Source: Bradyrhizobium sp. AUGA SZCCT0158 (GTDB taxonomy: Bacteria; Pseudomonadota; Alphaproteobacteria; Rhizobiales; Xanthobacteraceae). Taken from it: a stretch of DNA of 64,000 nt. This document shows positions 17,823 to 25,995 of this stretch, piece after piece. The stretch's first letter is position 1; each line of letters begins with the position of its first letter. A program made the translations under genes and the position numbers. The notes below the pieces were generated by a model that was not told the origin of the DNA, made no database searches, and saw nothing but the letters and a program-made list of their open reading frames with translations. Location of the stretch: assembly GCF_018130065.1 (NCBI RefSeq), contig NZ_JAFCME010000012.1, forward strand, positions 124,001 through 188,000, in the 5' to 3' direction.

Positions 17823-18540
17823 GACGATCCCCCAGATAGGCGGTGATGACTTTCGGATCGCGAACGACGTCGTTTGGCTTGCCTTCGACCAGCACCTTGC
17901 CGAGATCGAGCACGATGGCGCGGTCGACCAGCGGCATCACGATTTCCATGACGTGCTCGACCATCAGAATGGTCACGCCGGTGTCGCGCACCTTGCGCAC
18001 CAGTTCGACGCCGGTCTGGGCCTCGAGCGGGGTCAGGCCGGTCAGGCATTCGTCGAGCAGCAGCAGTTTCGGTTCGGTTGCCAGCGCGCGCGCCACCTCG
18101 AGGCGGCGTTTTTCCGACGGGACCAGATCGCTGGCGAGCACATTGGCGCGCCCGGCCAGGCCGCAAAAATCCAGCACCTCATGGGCTTTGCGCCGCGCCA
18201 CGCGCATCACGGTGTTTCTAACCAGCGCGCCGACGATGACGTTGTCGATCACGGTCATGGTCTCGAAGCTTTTCACGACCTGAAAGGTCCGGGCGACGCC
18301 GCGCACACAGCGCTCGGCTGCGGGGAGCGCGGTGACGTCTTCGCCGTCGAACCAGATCGAGCCTTGGGTGGGCGGCAGCACGCCCGCGATCAGATTGAAC
18401 AGCGTCGATTTGCCGGCGCCGTTCGGCCCGATCAGGCCGACGATTTCGCCGCGTCCGACCGAAATCGAGACGTCACTGTTGGCGACGAGACCGCCGAAGC
18501 GTTGCCAGACGCCGCGCGTTTCCAGCAATGGCGTGCTCAT
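17806..18540 (-). CDS. livG: Branched-chain amino acid-type ABC transporter ATP-binding protein LivG
   Basis: A 244-residue ATPase with a normal Walker A (GPNGAGKST) and Walker B (LLLLDECLTGL). The ABC signature is degenerate: the place of LSxGQ reads LVPSEKRRLEVARAL. Variants here are known in some LivG proteins, so function is still likely, with LivF supplying a canonical signature. The ATG at 18540 overlaps the stop of livM by four bases (ATGA); an upstream in-frame extension into livM was rejected. Confidence 0.9.
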   Translation of the reverse strand: MSTPLLETRGVWQRFGGLVANSDVSISVGRGEIVGLIGPNGAGKSTLFNLIAGVLPPTQGSIWFDGEDVTALPAAERCVRGVARTFQVVKSFETMTVIDNVIVGALVRNTVMRVARRKAHEVLDFCGLAGRANVLASDLVPSEKRRLEVARALATEPKLLLLDECLTGLTPLEAQTGVELVRKVRDTGVTILMVEHVMEIVMPLVDRAIVLDLGKVLVEGKPNDVVRDPKVITAYLGDRHAVGA

Positions 18541-19517
18541 TGCTTCGCCTCCTTGCGCGCGGGCGAGAACAGACCGACCAGCCCCTGCGGCCGCGCCAGC
18601 GAGATCGCGATGATCAGGCCGCCATAGACGATCAGGTCGACACCGCGGCCGGAGCCGCCGGCGTAGGACCGCGTCAATTCCGTGAGCGGAATCAGGATGA
18701 CGGCCCCCAGCATCGGCCCCCATAATGTGCCGATGCCTCCGAGCACCGCGGGCAGCGCCATCAGCAGCGAGATGTGAAAGCCCATGATGCTCTCGGGATC
18801 GATATAGGAGACGAACTGCGCATAGAAGCTGCCGCCGACCGCGACCAGAAACGCCGATACCGCGGCTGCGCCCATCTTGGAATTGAACACGACGACACCA
18901 AGGCTTTCAGCGGCGTCCGGATTGTCCTTCACCGCGCGCCACCAATAGCCCCATTTGGAATCCTCCAGCCACCAGGTGACGAACCAGGCGACGCAGGCCA
19001 GCGCCAGCGCAAAGTAGAAATACGGCAGCTTGCTGCGCGCGAACTGAAATTTAAGCCAGCTGTCGCCGCGCACGGGAATCTCGATGCCGAGTGCCGCGCC
19101 CGCCCAATCCCAGTTGTGGAACAGCAAGAGCCCGATCTCGGCAATGACGATGGTGGCGATCGCGAAATAATGCCCGCGCAGGCGGAAGCAGGGATAGCCC
19201 AGGCCCATCGCGATGACAGCCGATATCAGGCCGCCGCCGAGCATACCGAACCACGGCAGGACGCCGAACTTGGTGAACAGCAGCGTCGTGGTATAGGCGC
19301 CAATCCCGAAATACAGCGCGTGGCCGAGCGAGATCTGTCCGCAATAGCCGGAGAGGATATTCCAGCTTTGCGACAGCGCCGCCCACATCAGCGTCAGCAC
19401 CATGATGTTCTGGACGTAGGAGTCCTTGACGAACAGCGGCACGATCGCGGCGATGGCGGCGAGGCAGAATGCGAGGATCAGGTCGCGGCGGCGGCGTTTT
19501 GCAAAATCCGTATCCAT
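18537..19517 (-). CDS. livM: Branched-chain amino acid-type ABC transporter permease LivM
   Basis: A 326-residue inner-membrane permease with about eight to ten hydrophobic segments. It carries the family motif SGYCGQISLGHALYFGIGAY near residue 57 and the ATPase-contact loop VVFNSKMGAAAVSAFLVAVG. It pairs with LivH to form the channel. ATG 19517 is used; a GTG one codon upstream is equally possible. The ATG shares one base with the livH stop (TGATG), showing translational coupling. Confidence 0.92.
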   Translation of the reverse strand: MDTDFAKRRRRDLILAFCLAAIAAIVPLFVKDSYVQNIMVLTLMWAALSQSWNILSGYCGQISLGHALYFGIGAYTTTLLFTKFGVLPWFGMLGGGLISAVIAMGLGYPCFRLRGHYFAIATIVIAEIGLLLFHNWDWAGAALGIEIPVRGDSWLKFQFARSKLPYFYFALALACVAWFVTWWLEDSKWGYWWRAVKDNPDAAESLGVVVFNSKMGAAAVSAFLVAVGGSFYAQFVSYIDPESIMGFHISLLMALPAVLGGIGTLWGPMLGAVILIPLTELTRSYAGGSGRGVDLIVYGGLIIAISLARPQGLVGLFSPARKEAKQ

Positions 19518-20395
19518 CACATCGACCCGAACAGACCGCGCGGCCGCACGAACACGACCAGGAGATAAACCGCATAGATGCCGACCGACTTCAGTGACGG
19601 CGGCAGGATCAATGCGGTGGTGGCTTCAACCAGGCCGACGATGATGCCGCCGGCAAAGGCGCCAAACACGCTGCCGAAGCCGCCCAGCGCCACCGTGACG
19701 TAGGCAATCAGCGCAAACGACGCACCGACGTCGGGATAAATGTAGAAGAAGATCGACATGATGGCGCCGGCGAGACCCACCATCGCCGCACCGAGCCCCC
19801 AGCCCAGCGCGAACACGCGGTTCTTGTCGATACCGACCAGCGCCACGGCGCCGGCATCCTCGCGGGTGGCTTCGAGCGCGCGGCCAAAATCGGTGCGGTG
19901 AATAAAGTAATAGAGCCCGCCAAAGGCCAGCATCGCCACCGCCGCGCCGATCAGTTGCGGCTGCGGCAGGAAGATGCCGCCGATCGAGACGGTTTTGCCG
20001 CCGAACCAGGAATGGGTGACGCTGCGGTAATCCGGCGTGAAGAAGAACTGCGCCACGCCGCGCATCACGATCGCAAGCCCGAAGGTGGAGAAGATCTGCA
20101 CCATGCCGGCATTGGCCTTTGCCCTGACCGCGAAACGTACGATCAGGAGATAGACCACGGCGCCAAAGACGAACAACGCCGCCGCGACCAGCGGCGCCGC
20201 CAACAATGGATCGATCGCAAAGAACGCAAACAGGAAGAACGACGCGTACATCGCGATCATCAGGAATTCGCCGTGGGCGAAATTCACGACGTCCATCAGG
20301 CCGAAGATCAGCGCGAGGCCGACCGCAATCAGCCCGTAGAGCAGCCCCATCAAAAGGCCGCTCGCCAGACTCTGGATAATGGTCTCGGCTGTCAT
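19517..20395 (-). CDS. livH: Branched-chain amino acid-type ABC transporter permease LivH
   Basis: A 292-residue membrane protein with the LivH hallmark GLIFGLMDVVNFAHGE-type sequence (seen here as LALIFGLMDVVNFAHGEF near residue 27) and the cytoplasmic coupling loop ATREDAGAVALVGID. The ATG at 20395 gives MTAETIIQSL, the normal start; the longer in-frame extension reads into the binding-protein gene. It follows the solute-binding gene by 23 bases. Confidence 0.93.
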   Translation of the reverse strand: MTAETIIQSLASGLLMGLLYGLIAVGLALIFGLMDVVNFAHGEFLMIAMYASFFLFAFFAIDPLLAAPLVAAALFVFGAVVYLLIVRFAVRAKANAGMVQIFSTFGLAIVMRGVAQFFFTPDYRSVTHSWFGGKTVSIGGIFLPQPQLIGAAVAMLAFGGLYYFIHRTDFGRALEATREDAGAVALVGIDKNRVFALGWGLGAAMVGLAGAIMSIFFYIYPDVGASFALIAYVTVALGGFGSVFGAFAGGIIVGLVEATTALILPPSLKSVGIYAVYLLVVFVRPRGLFGSM

Positions 20396-20418
20396 GTCCC
20401 CGCCCCCGTGTCCGCCCG

Positions 20419-21663
20419 TTACTTCATCGGCCAGACGGCCTCGGCGACCGCGCCTTGCGGCGGGGAGATGGTGACGAACTTGCCGCCGATATACTGCAGC
20501 AGCACCGGATCGGCGTCGTTGTTCTGGCCCAGTTCGTCGAACTTCACGCGCTTCCACGGCATGATGGTCTGCTCGCCCGGGATTTCGGTCGCGGCCAGCG
20601 CCGCGCGGATCTTTTCACCGTCGGTCGACTTGGCGCGATTGATGGCGTCCGCCAGCACGATCAGGCCCATGAACTCGCGCGAGGTGTTGTCGTTCAGATC
20701 CTTGCCCGACTTCGCCTTGAACAAATCGTTGATCTTGCCGACCATCGGCCGCTTGACGGCGAGATCGAGCGAGAAGCTGCCGCGGGTGATGACGCCCTCG
20801 AGCTTGTCGCCGACCGCGTCGTACAGCGCCTTCTCGGAAAAGCCCGCGGCCTGCGCCACGATCGCCTTCGGTTTGTAGCCGAGTTCGGCCATGGTCTTGA
20901 CCAGCATGATACCGTCGGTGGTGTAGCTCGAGGGCATCAGCACGTCGGCATTCGCCGACTTGAGCTGCTGGACCTCCGCCGACAGCGACGGCGAATTGGA
21001 ACGGTACTTGATATCGGCAACGATCTTGTAGCCGAGCTCCTTGGCAAGCTTGATCTGTGCGTTCGCGGAGTCGGTTCCGAAGATCGTGTCCTCGTGGAAC
21101 AGGGCCAGCGTCTCGATCTTGGTGCCCTTCTTCTTCATGGCCTCGTAAAAGTCGAACATCGCCTTGGTGAACATTTCATCATGGGGCGCGGCGCGGAAGA
21201 AGAATTTCAGGCCACGGGTATGCAGGCTCGGCGACGAGTTGTCAGCCGAGACAAACGGGGTCTGATAGCGCTCGCAGATCTGGCTGATGGTGACCGCCAC
21301 CGAGCTCTGGTAGCTACCGATGATGGCGCAGACTTTCTCCTGCGTGATCAGGCGCTCGGCTTCGGCGCGGCCCTTCTGGGGATCGCCCTGATGGTCGGCG
21401 AACACGAGGCGGATCTTGGCGCCGCCGAGGCCAGGCAGTCCGGCATCCTTTGCCAGCGGCAGCTCGAAATCATGCTTGTTGTTGATGATGTCGGTGGCGG
21501 TCACATAGGCGTGCTGCGCGTCGACGCCGATCTGCGCGTTGGCGCCGGACATCGGGTAAGTGACGCCGATCACCACTTCGGACGTTTGCGCGCGGGCCGC
21601 GATCGGCGCGAGAGCGGCGGCAGCGGTGGCTCCAAGCAATACATTGCGGCGCGTGATCGTCAT
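20419..21663 (-). CDS. ABC transporter substrate-binding protein (amide/branched-chain amino acid type)
   Basis: A 414-residue periplasmic binding protein of the LivK/AmiC class. The leader has twin arginines in TRRNVLLG followed by a hydrophobic run and ARAQ, so export by Tat is likely and cleavage after ARA is expected. The mature protein starts VVIGVTYPMSGANAQIG, the usual ligand-lobe strand, and has the hinge motif AIIGSYQSSVAVTISQICER. It delivers ligand to LivHMGF. The gene is 82 bases after the UPF0317 hydro-lyase gene on the same strand, which suggests a ligand that this enzyme, or the nearby amidohydrolase, then processes. Confidence 0.9.
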   Translation of the reverse strand: MTITRRNVLLGATAAAALAPIAARAQTSEVVIGVTYPMSGANAQIGVDAQHAYVTATDIINNKHDFELPLAKDAGLPGLGGAKIRLVFADHQGDPQKGRAEAERLITQEKVCAIIGSYQSSVAVTISQICERYQTPFVSADNSSPSLHTRGLKFFFRAAPHDEMFTKAMFDFYEAMKKKGTKIETLALFHEDTIFGTDSANAQIKLAKELGYKIVADIKYRSNSPSLSAEVQQLKSANADVLMPSSYTTDGIMLVKTMAELGYKPKAIVAQAAGFSEKALYDAVGDKLEGVITRGSFSLDLAVKRPMVGKINDLFKAKSGKDLNDNTSREFMGLIVLADAINRAKSTDGEKIRAALAATEIPGEQTIMPWKRVKFDELGQNNDADPVLLQYIGGKFVTISPPQGAVAEAVWPMK

Positions 21664-21745
21664 TGCAAATCCCCCTTTTGAACGGCTGACTTCGATGAAG
21701 CGGTTAGCGGTTACGGTAAAGCCTCAATGATCGGCACCATCTGCA

Positions 21746-22567
21746 TCAAAGCACGGCAAGCGCCTTGTTCTGCAGATCGGTCACCAGCATCAATCCGGGC
21801 GCGTGCGTGATCGCAAACGGCAGCCTGGCGGCCGCGATCACCGATTGCGGCGTCACACCGCAGGCCCAGAACACCGGAATCTCGTCGTCCCCGACCGGCA
21901 CCGCATCGCCGTAGTCGGGCTTGTTGATATCGGCAATCCCGATCGCATGCGGATGACCGAGATGAACCGGCGCACCGTGCACCGAAGGAAAGCGCGAGGT
22001 GATCTGTACGGCGCGGATCGCATCGGCCGGTTTGAACGGCCGCATCGACACCACCATCGGCCCCGCGAACGGGCCCGCCGCGCCGCAGGCGATACTGGTG
22101 CGGTACATCGGCACGCGCAGCTTGCGCTCGATGTGGCGGATCGGCAGCCCGTCCGCCAGCAACGCTTCCTCGAATGAATAGGAGCATCCGATCACGAACG
22201 CCACCAGGTCGTCGCGCCAATGCGCGGTAATGTCGGTCGGCTCTTCCACCACTTCGCCGTCGCGCCAGACGCGATAGCGCGGCAGGTCGGTGCGGATGTC
22301 GAGATCGAGGCCGAGCGAGGGAATTCTGAAATCACCGACATCGGACATGCCGATGATCGGGCACGGTTTGGGATTGAGCTGGCAGAACCGGTGAAACGAC
22401 GCCGCCAGCTTTTCCGGCAGGATCACCAGATTGCCCTGCACGAAGCCGTTGGCGACGCCGGCCGTGGTGGCGGCCATGCCGGTACGGCAGGCATGCCGGG
22501 CGGCGACGCTGGCCGATAAATTCGCCGTATCGAGACCGGGTCGTTCCGTTCTTGCCAAGCTGGTCAT
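21746..22567 (-). CDS. UPF0317 / DUF1445 putative hydro-lyase
   Basis: A 273-residue protein of the UPF0317 (YcsI-like) family, annotated as hydro-lyases and related to the N-terminal part of D-glutamate cyclase. Family features are the N-terminal GMAATTAGVANGFVQGNLVI, the central AFVIGCSYSFEEALL with a conserved cysteine, and VFWACGVTPQSVI near the C-terminus with another. ATG 22567 was chosen because it aligns with family starts; a GTG at 22600 is in frame. It is the first gene of the liv operon and is divergent from the LysR regulator, with operator boxes between. The reaction is not established for the family. Confidence 0.85.
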   Translation of the reverse strand: MTSLARTERPGLDTANLSASVAARHACRTGMAATTAGVANGFVQGNLVILPEKLAASFHRFCQLNPKPCPIIGMSDVGDFRIPSLGLDLDIRTDLPRYRVWRDGEVVEEPTDITAHWRDDLVAFVIGCSYSFEEALLADGLPIRHIERKLRVPMYRTSIACGAAGPFAGPMVVSMRPFKPADAIRAVQITSRFPSVHGAPVHLGHPHAIGIADINKPDYGDAVPVGDDEIPVFWACGVTPQSVIAAARLPFAITHAPGLMLVTDLQNKALAVL

Positions 22568-22631
22568 CGTTGCAACAGCTCCAATCAGGTCGACATCCAC
22601 TCCCGCATATGGCTATGATAATGTCTAATCG

Positions 22632-22644
22632 TGATTTTTAATCA
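22632..22644. promoter_or_regulatory. LysR-type box 1 (T-N11-A inverted repeat)
   Basis: TGATTTTTAATCA is a perfect inverted repeat (arms TGATT/AATCA, 3-base centre) with the T-N11-A layout of LysR-type sites. It lies between the regulator gene and its divergent target. Its centre is 20 bases, about two helical turns, from that of the second box. Confidence 0.65.
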
Positions 22645-22649
22645 AGATG

Positions 22650-22666
22650 GATAAATTCAATTTATC
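22650..22666. promoter_or_regulatory. LysR-type box 2 (T-N11-A inverted repeat)
   Basis: GATAAATTCAATTTATC is a perfect inverted repeat with 8-base arms around one central base. It contains TAAATTCAATTTA, again T-N11-A. It ends 20 bases before the regulator's ATG, so binding here could also autorepress the regulator gene. Confidence 0.7.
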
Positions 22667-22686
22667 AATCTGCGGGCAGAGGGTGC

Positions 22687-23604
22687 ATGGTTGATTTCAA
22701 GGCAATTGAGACCTTCATGTGGGTGGTAACGCTCGGGAGCTTCCGTGGTGCCGCGCAGAAGCTCAACACCACGCAACCCGCCATCTCGCAGCGGATCGCC
22801 CAGCTCGAACGGGAGGTGGGCGTCAGATTGTTACAGCGCGAGCGCCGCATGGTGATGCCGACACCGAACGGCCGGCAATTGATGGTCTATGCCGAGAAAC
22901 TGATCGGACTACGCTCGGAAATGCTGGCGGTTGTCGGCGACCATTCGGCGATGCGCGGCGTGCTCCGGCTCGGCGTCGCCGAGACCATCGTGCACACGTT
23001 CCTCACGCAGCTGATCAAGCGCGTCAATCACACCTACCCCAACCTTTCGCTCGAGATCGAGGTCGACATCACCTCGAATTTGCGCAACCGGCTGCTGGCG
23101 CAGGAGATCGAACTCGCGTTCCTGCTCGGGCCGGTGACGGGGCCGACCATCAGCAACCGGGTGCTGTGCGACTATTCGGTCGGATTTCTTGCCAGTCCTT
23201 CGCTCGGGCTGGGCAAGGAGCGGCTGACGGTGCATGACCTCGCCAAATTTCCCATCATCACCTTTCCACGCAAGACGCCGCCTTACGAAATCGTCCGCTC
23301 GCTGTTCAACCGGCCCGACCTGCCGCCGATGCGCCTGCACGCCAGCGCCTCGCTGGGTACGGTCAAGCATATGGCGATCGAAGGCCTCGGCATTGCCGTC
23401 GTTCCGACGGCGATTGTCGAAAACGAAATCGCCGATGGAAGGCTGCACTTGCTGTCGACCAACCTGCAGATGCCGCTATTGACGTTTTCGGCGAGCTGGC
23501 TGACCTCCCCCGACACGGTCGCGGTCGAACGGGTGGCTGAATTGGCGGCCTCGCTCGCGCAGGGCGGCGTCGTTGTTGACGCGCCGCTGCAGGCGCGTCA
23601 TTGA
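22687..23604 (+). CDS. LysR family transcriptional regulator
   Basis: A 305-residue regulator with an N-terminal winged helix-turn-helix (about residues 1-60; LGSFRGAAQKLNTTQPAISQ is the HTH core), a linker helix, and a periplasmic-binding-protein-like effector domain (about 90-295). It reads away from the UPF0317-liv operon, with two T-N11-A inverted repeats in the 119-base gap, the classical layout for LysR control of a divergent target. The amidohydrolase gene starts 40 bases after its stop on the same strand and may be cotranscribed. The effector is unknown, but a substrate of the transporter or amidohydrolase is a natural candidate. Confidence 0.95.
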   Translation: MVDFKAIETFMWVVTLGSFRGAAQKLNTTQPAISQRIAQLEREVGVRLLQRERRMVMPTPNGRQLMVYAEKLIGLRSEMLAVVGDHSAMRGVLRLGVAETIVHTFLTQLIKRVNHTYPNLSLEIEVDITSNLRNRLLAQEIELAFLLGPVTGPTISNRVLCDYSVGFLASPSLGLGKERLTVHDLAKFPIITFPRKTPPYEIVRSLFNRPDLPPMRLHASASLGTVKHMAIEGLGIAVVPTAIVENEIADGRLHLLSTNLQMPLLTFSASWLTSPDTVAVERVAELAASLAQGGVVVDAPLQARH

Positions 23605-23644
23605 AGCGGATCGGGTGAGCATCAATCAAGACCGGAATGGCTCA

Positions 23645-24895
23645 ATGACCAAGATCGCATCCAACCTGCAAATCGATTCCGCCCGGCTGTGGGACACCAT
23701 TCATGAAACCGCCAAATTCGGTGCAACGCCGAAAGGCGGCGTGCGGCGACTGACGCTGGGACCTGAGGACAAGCTGGTCCGCGACTGGTTCCGGAAAGCC
23801 TGCGAATCCGCTGGCCTCGAGGTTCACGTCGACGCGCTCGGCTCGATGTTCGGCCTGCGCAAGGGGCGCGACATGTCGAAGGCGCCGATCGGCGTCGGTT
23901 CCCATCTCGATACCCAGCCCACCGGCGGAAAGTTCGACGGCATACTCGGCACGCTCGCTGCGCTGGAGATGGTTCGCACCCTCAACGATGCCGGGATCGA
24001 GACCGAGACGCCGATCTGCATCTGCAACTGGACCAATGAAGAAGGCTCGCGTTTTGCGCCGGCGATGATGGCGTCCGCCGCCTATGTCGGTGATTTCACC
24101 ACCGACGACATTCTGTCGCGCAAGGATGCCGAGGGCGTGACGGTGGCGCAGGCGCTGGACAGCATCGGCTATCGCGGCGAGAGCCCGGTCGGCCGCCAGA
24201 AATTCTCCAGCTTCGTCGAACTGCATATCGAGCAAGGCCCGATCCTCGAAGCCGAGAACAAGACCATCGGCGTGGTCGATTCCGGCCAGGGCGTGCTGTG
24301 GTACGACGGCAAGATCACCGGCTTCGAAAGCCATGCCGGTTCGACGCCGATGCCGCTGCGGCGCGACGCACTGGCGACGCTGTCGGAAATCGTGCTGGCG
24401 ATGGAAGCAACCGCAAAAAAACACGGCCCGAAGGCGGTCGGCACCATCGGCGAGGCCGTGATCGCCAATCCCTCGCGCAACGTCATTCCCGGCGAAATCG
24501 CCTTTACGATGGATTGCCGCAGCGCGGACGCCGCGATCATGGACGCGCTGGACAGGGATTTGCGCGCGGCGATTGCGGAGATCGCGGCCCGCCGCAAGGT
24601 CGACGTCAAGCTCGATCTGGTCTGGCGCAAGCCGCCGACCCATTTCGATCCGAAGCTGGTCGACGCGGTCGAAAACGCCGCCACGGCGCTCGGCTACTCG
24701 CATCGCCGCATCACCTCCGGCGCCGGCCACGACGCCTGCAACCTCAACACCGTGATGCCGGCGGCGATGGTGTTCGTGCCCTGCAAGGACGGTATCAGCC
24801 ACAACGAACTGGAAGACGCCACGCAGGCCGATTGCACCGCCGGCGCCAACGTCCTGATGCATACCGTGCTGGCGCTTGCCGGCGTGGCGTCATAA
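23645..24895 (+). CDS. M20 family Zn-dependent amidohydrolase (N-carbamoyl-L-amino acid hydrolase / allantoate amidohydrolase type)
   Basis: A 416-residue binuclear metallo-amidohydrolase. Metal ligands are visible in order: GSHLDTQPTGGKFDG (His and Asp), WTNEEGSRF (paired Glu), ELHIEQGP (His) and GAGHDACNL (His). The insertion beginning GITGFESHAGSTP-like (read here as GKITGFESHAGSTPMPLRRD) is the dimerisation lid that contacts substrate carboxylate. Such enzymes hydrolyse ureido or carbamoyl groups and release ammonia. ATG 23645 gives MTKIASNLQ; the upstream in-frame stretch overlaps the regulator's end and was rejected. Substrate is not decided by sequence: carbamoyl amino acids, ureidopropionate-like and allantoate-like compounds all fit. 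Confidence 0.9.
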   Translation: MTKIASNLQIDSARLWDTIHETAKFGATPKGGVRRLTLGPEDKLVRDWFRKACESAGLEVHVDALGSMFGLRKGRDMSKAPIGVGSHLDTQPTGGKFDGILGTLAALEMVRTLNDAGIETETPICICNWTNEEGSRFAPAMMASAAYVGDFTTDDILSRKDAEGVTVAQALDSIGYRGESPVGRQKFSSFVELHIEQGPILEAENKTIGVVDSGQGVLWYDGKITGFESHAGSTPMPLRRDALATLSEIVLAMEATAKKHGPKAVGTIGEAVIANPSRNVIPGEIAFTMDCRSADAAIMDALDRDLRAAIAEIAARRKVDVKLDLVWRKPPTHFDPKLVDAVENAATALGYSHRRITSGAGHDACNLNTVMPAAMVFVPCKDGISHNELEDATQADCTAGANVLMHTVLALAGVAS

Positions 24896-24920
24896 AATAA
24901 TCAAAACCGGAGGGACTGCC

Positions 24921-25835
24921 GTGCGCGGTGTTTTTGTCGATGCCAATGAATCCCTGGCCGTGATCTTCGAGCGGCTGCAAAAGCCCGGTGATCCCGAGGT
25001 GCTTATCCACCGGGATCCCGACATCACCTCGGAGCAATATCCAAAGATCCTCGATGGCGCCGAAATCGCCGTCGTCGACCACACCGCGCTGCCGACCGAG
25101 ATTGCGAAGAAGTGTACCGGGCTGAAGCACGTGGTGTTCCTCGGCACCGGCGCGCGCAGCTACATGAACCCGGAAGAGCTTAGCCAGCTCGGCATCGAGG
25201 TGCACCTGATCAAGGGCTATGGCGACACCGCGGTGGCCGAATGCGCCATCGCGCTGATGTGGGAAGGCGCGCGCGGCCTCGCCAGCATGGATCGCGGGAT
25301 CCGCGCCGGCAACTGGCTGCGCGATGACGCCATGCAACTGACCGGCAAGACGCTGGGGCTGATCGGCTTCGGCGGCATCGCCGCCGAAGTCGCGCGGATC
25401 GCGCTCGGCAGCGGCATGCGCGTGATCGCCTGGAACCGGTCGCCCAAGAAGCATCCGAAGGTCGAATTCGTCGAACTCGATGAGCTCTTGACCGAGAGCG
25501 ACGTGATCTCGATTCACCTGTTGCTCAACGACGAGACCCGCGGGCTGGTCTCGGCCGCCTGCATCGAGGCGATGAAGCCCGGCGTCATCCTCGTCAACAC
25601 TGCGCGCGGCGCCATCGTCGACGAGGAAGCGATGATCGAGGCCCTGAAATCAGGCCAGATCCGTCATGCCGGCCTCGACGTCTTCAACATCGAACCGCTT
25701 CCGGCGGATCATCCGCTAACCAAGCTGCCCAACGTCACGCTGTCGGCGCATTCGGCCTTCCGCACGCCCGAGGCCAGCGAGAATCTGATCGGAGCGGCGC
25801 TGGAACACTGCCGGCGGATCGCGAAGGGGAAGTAG
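24921..25835 (+). CDS. D-isomer-specific 2-hydroxyacid dehydrogenase
   Basis: A 304-residue NAD-dependent dehydrogenase of the phosphoglycerate dehydrogenase-like family. The nucleotide fold is at LGLIGFGGIAAEVARIA, where the third glycine of GxGxxG is replaced by alanine. The catalytic arginine is in VNTARGAIVDE, the glutamate in FNIEPLP and the histidine in LSAHSAFRTPEA. The start is GTG 24921, preceded by CCGGAGGGA, a strong ribosome-binding site; an upstream in-frame start overlaps the previous gene. It lies 25 bases after the amidohydrolase gene, so the two are cotranscribed. It might reduce a keto acid released downstream of the hydrolysis, but the substrate is unknown. Confidence 0.9.
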   Translation: MRGVFVDANESLAVIFERLQKPGDPEVLIHRDPDITSEQYPKILDGAEIAVVDHTALPTEIAKKCTGLKHVVFLGTGARSYMNPEELSQLGIEVHLIKGYGDTAVAECAIALMWEGARGLASMDRGIRAGNWLRDDAMQLTGKTLGLIGFGGIAAEVARIALGSGMRVIAWNRSPKKHPKVEFVELDELLTESDVISIHLLLNDETRGLVSAACIEAMKPGVILVNTARGAIVDEEAMIEALKSGQIRHAGLDVFNIEPLPADHPLTKLPNVTLSAHSAFRTPEASENLIGAALEHCRRIAKGK

Positions 25836-25846
25836 GCGCCTTCTTA

Positions 25847-25990
25847 CTTCCTTCTCCCCTTGTGGGAGAAGGTGGCGTGAAGCGCCGGATGAGGGGTCTC
25901 TATCCTCATCCCGATATGTGCGGTGAGGAGAGAACCCCTCATCCGCCTTCGCTTCGCGAAGGCACCTTCTCCCACAAGGGGAGAAGGAAG
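25847..25990. repeat. Long dispersed palindrome with perfect 28-base arms
   Basis: The left arm (25847-25874) begins CTTCCTTCTCCCCTTGTGGG and is the exact reverse complement of the right arm (25963-25990). An inner pair, GGATGAGGGGT and ACCCCTCATCC, extends the palindrome toward the centre. It lies between two convergent genes, where it could end transcription from both sides. No transposase or flanking target duplication was seen. Confidence 0.85.
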
Positions 25991-25995
25991 AAAAA

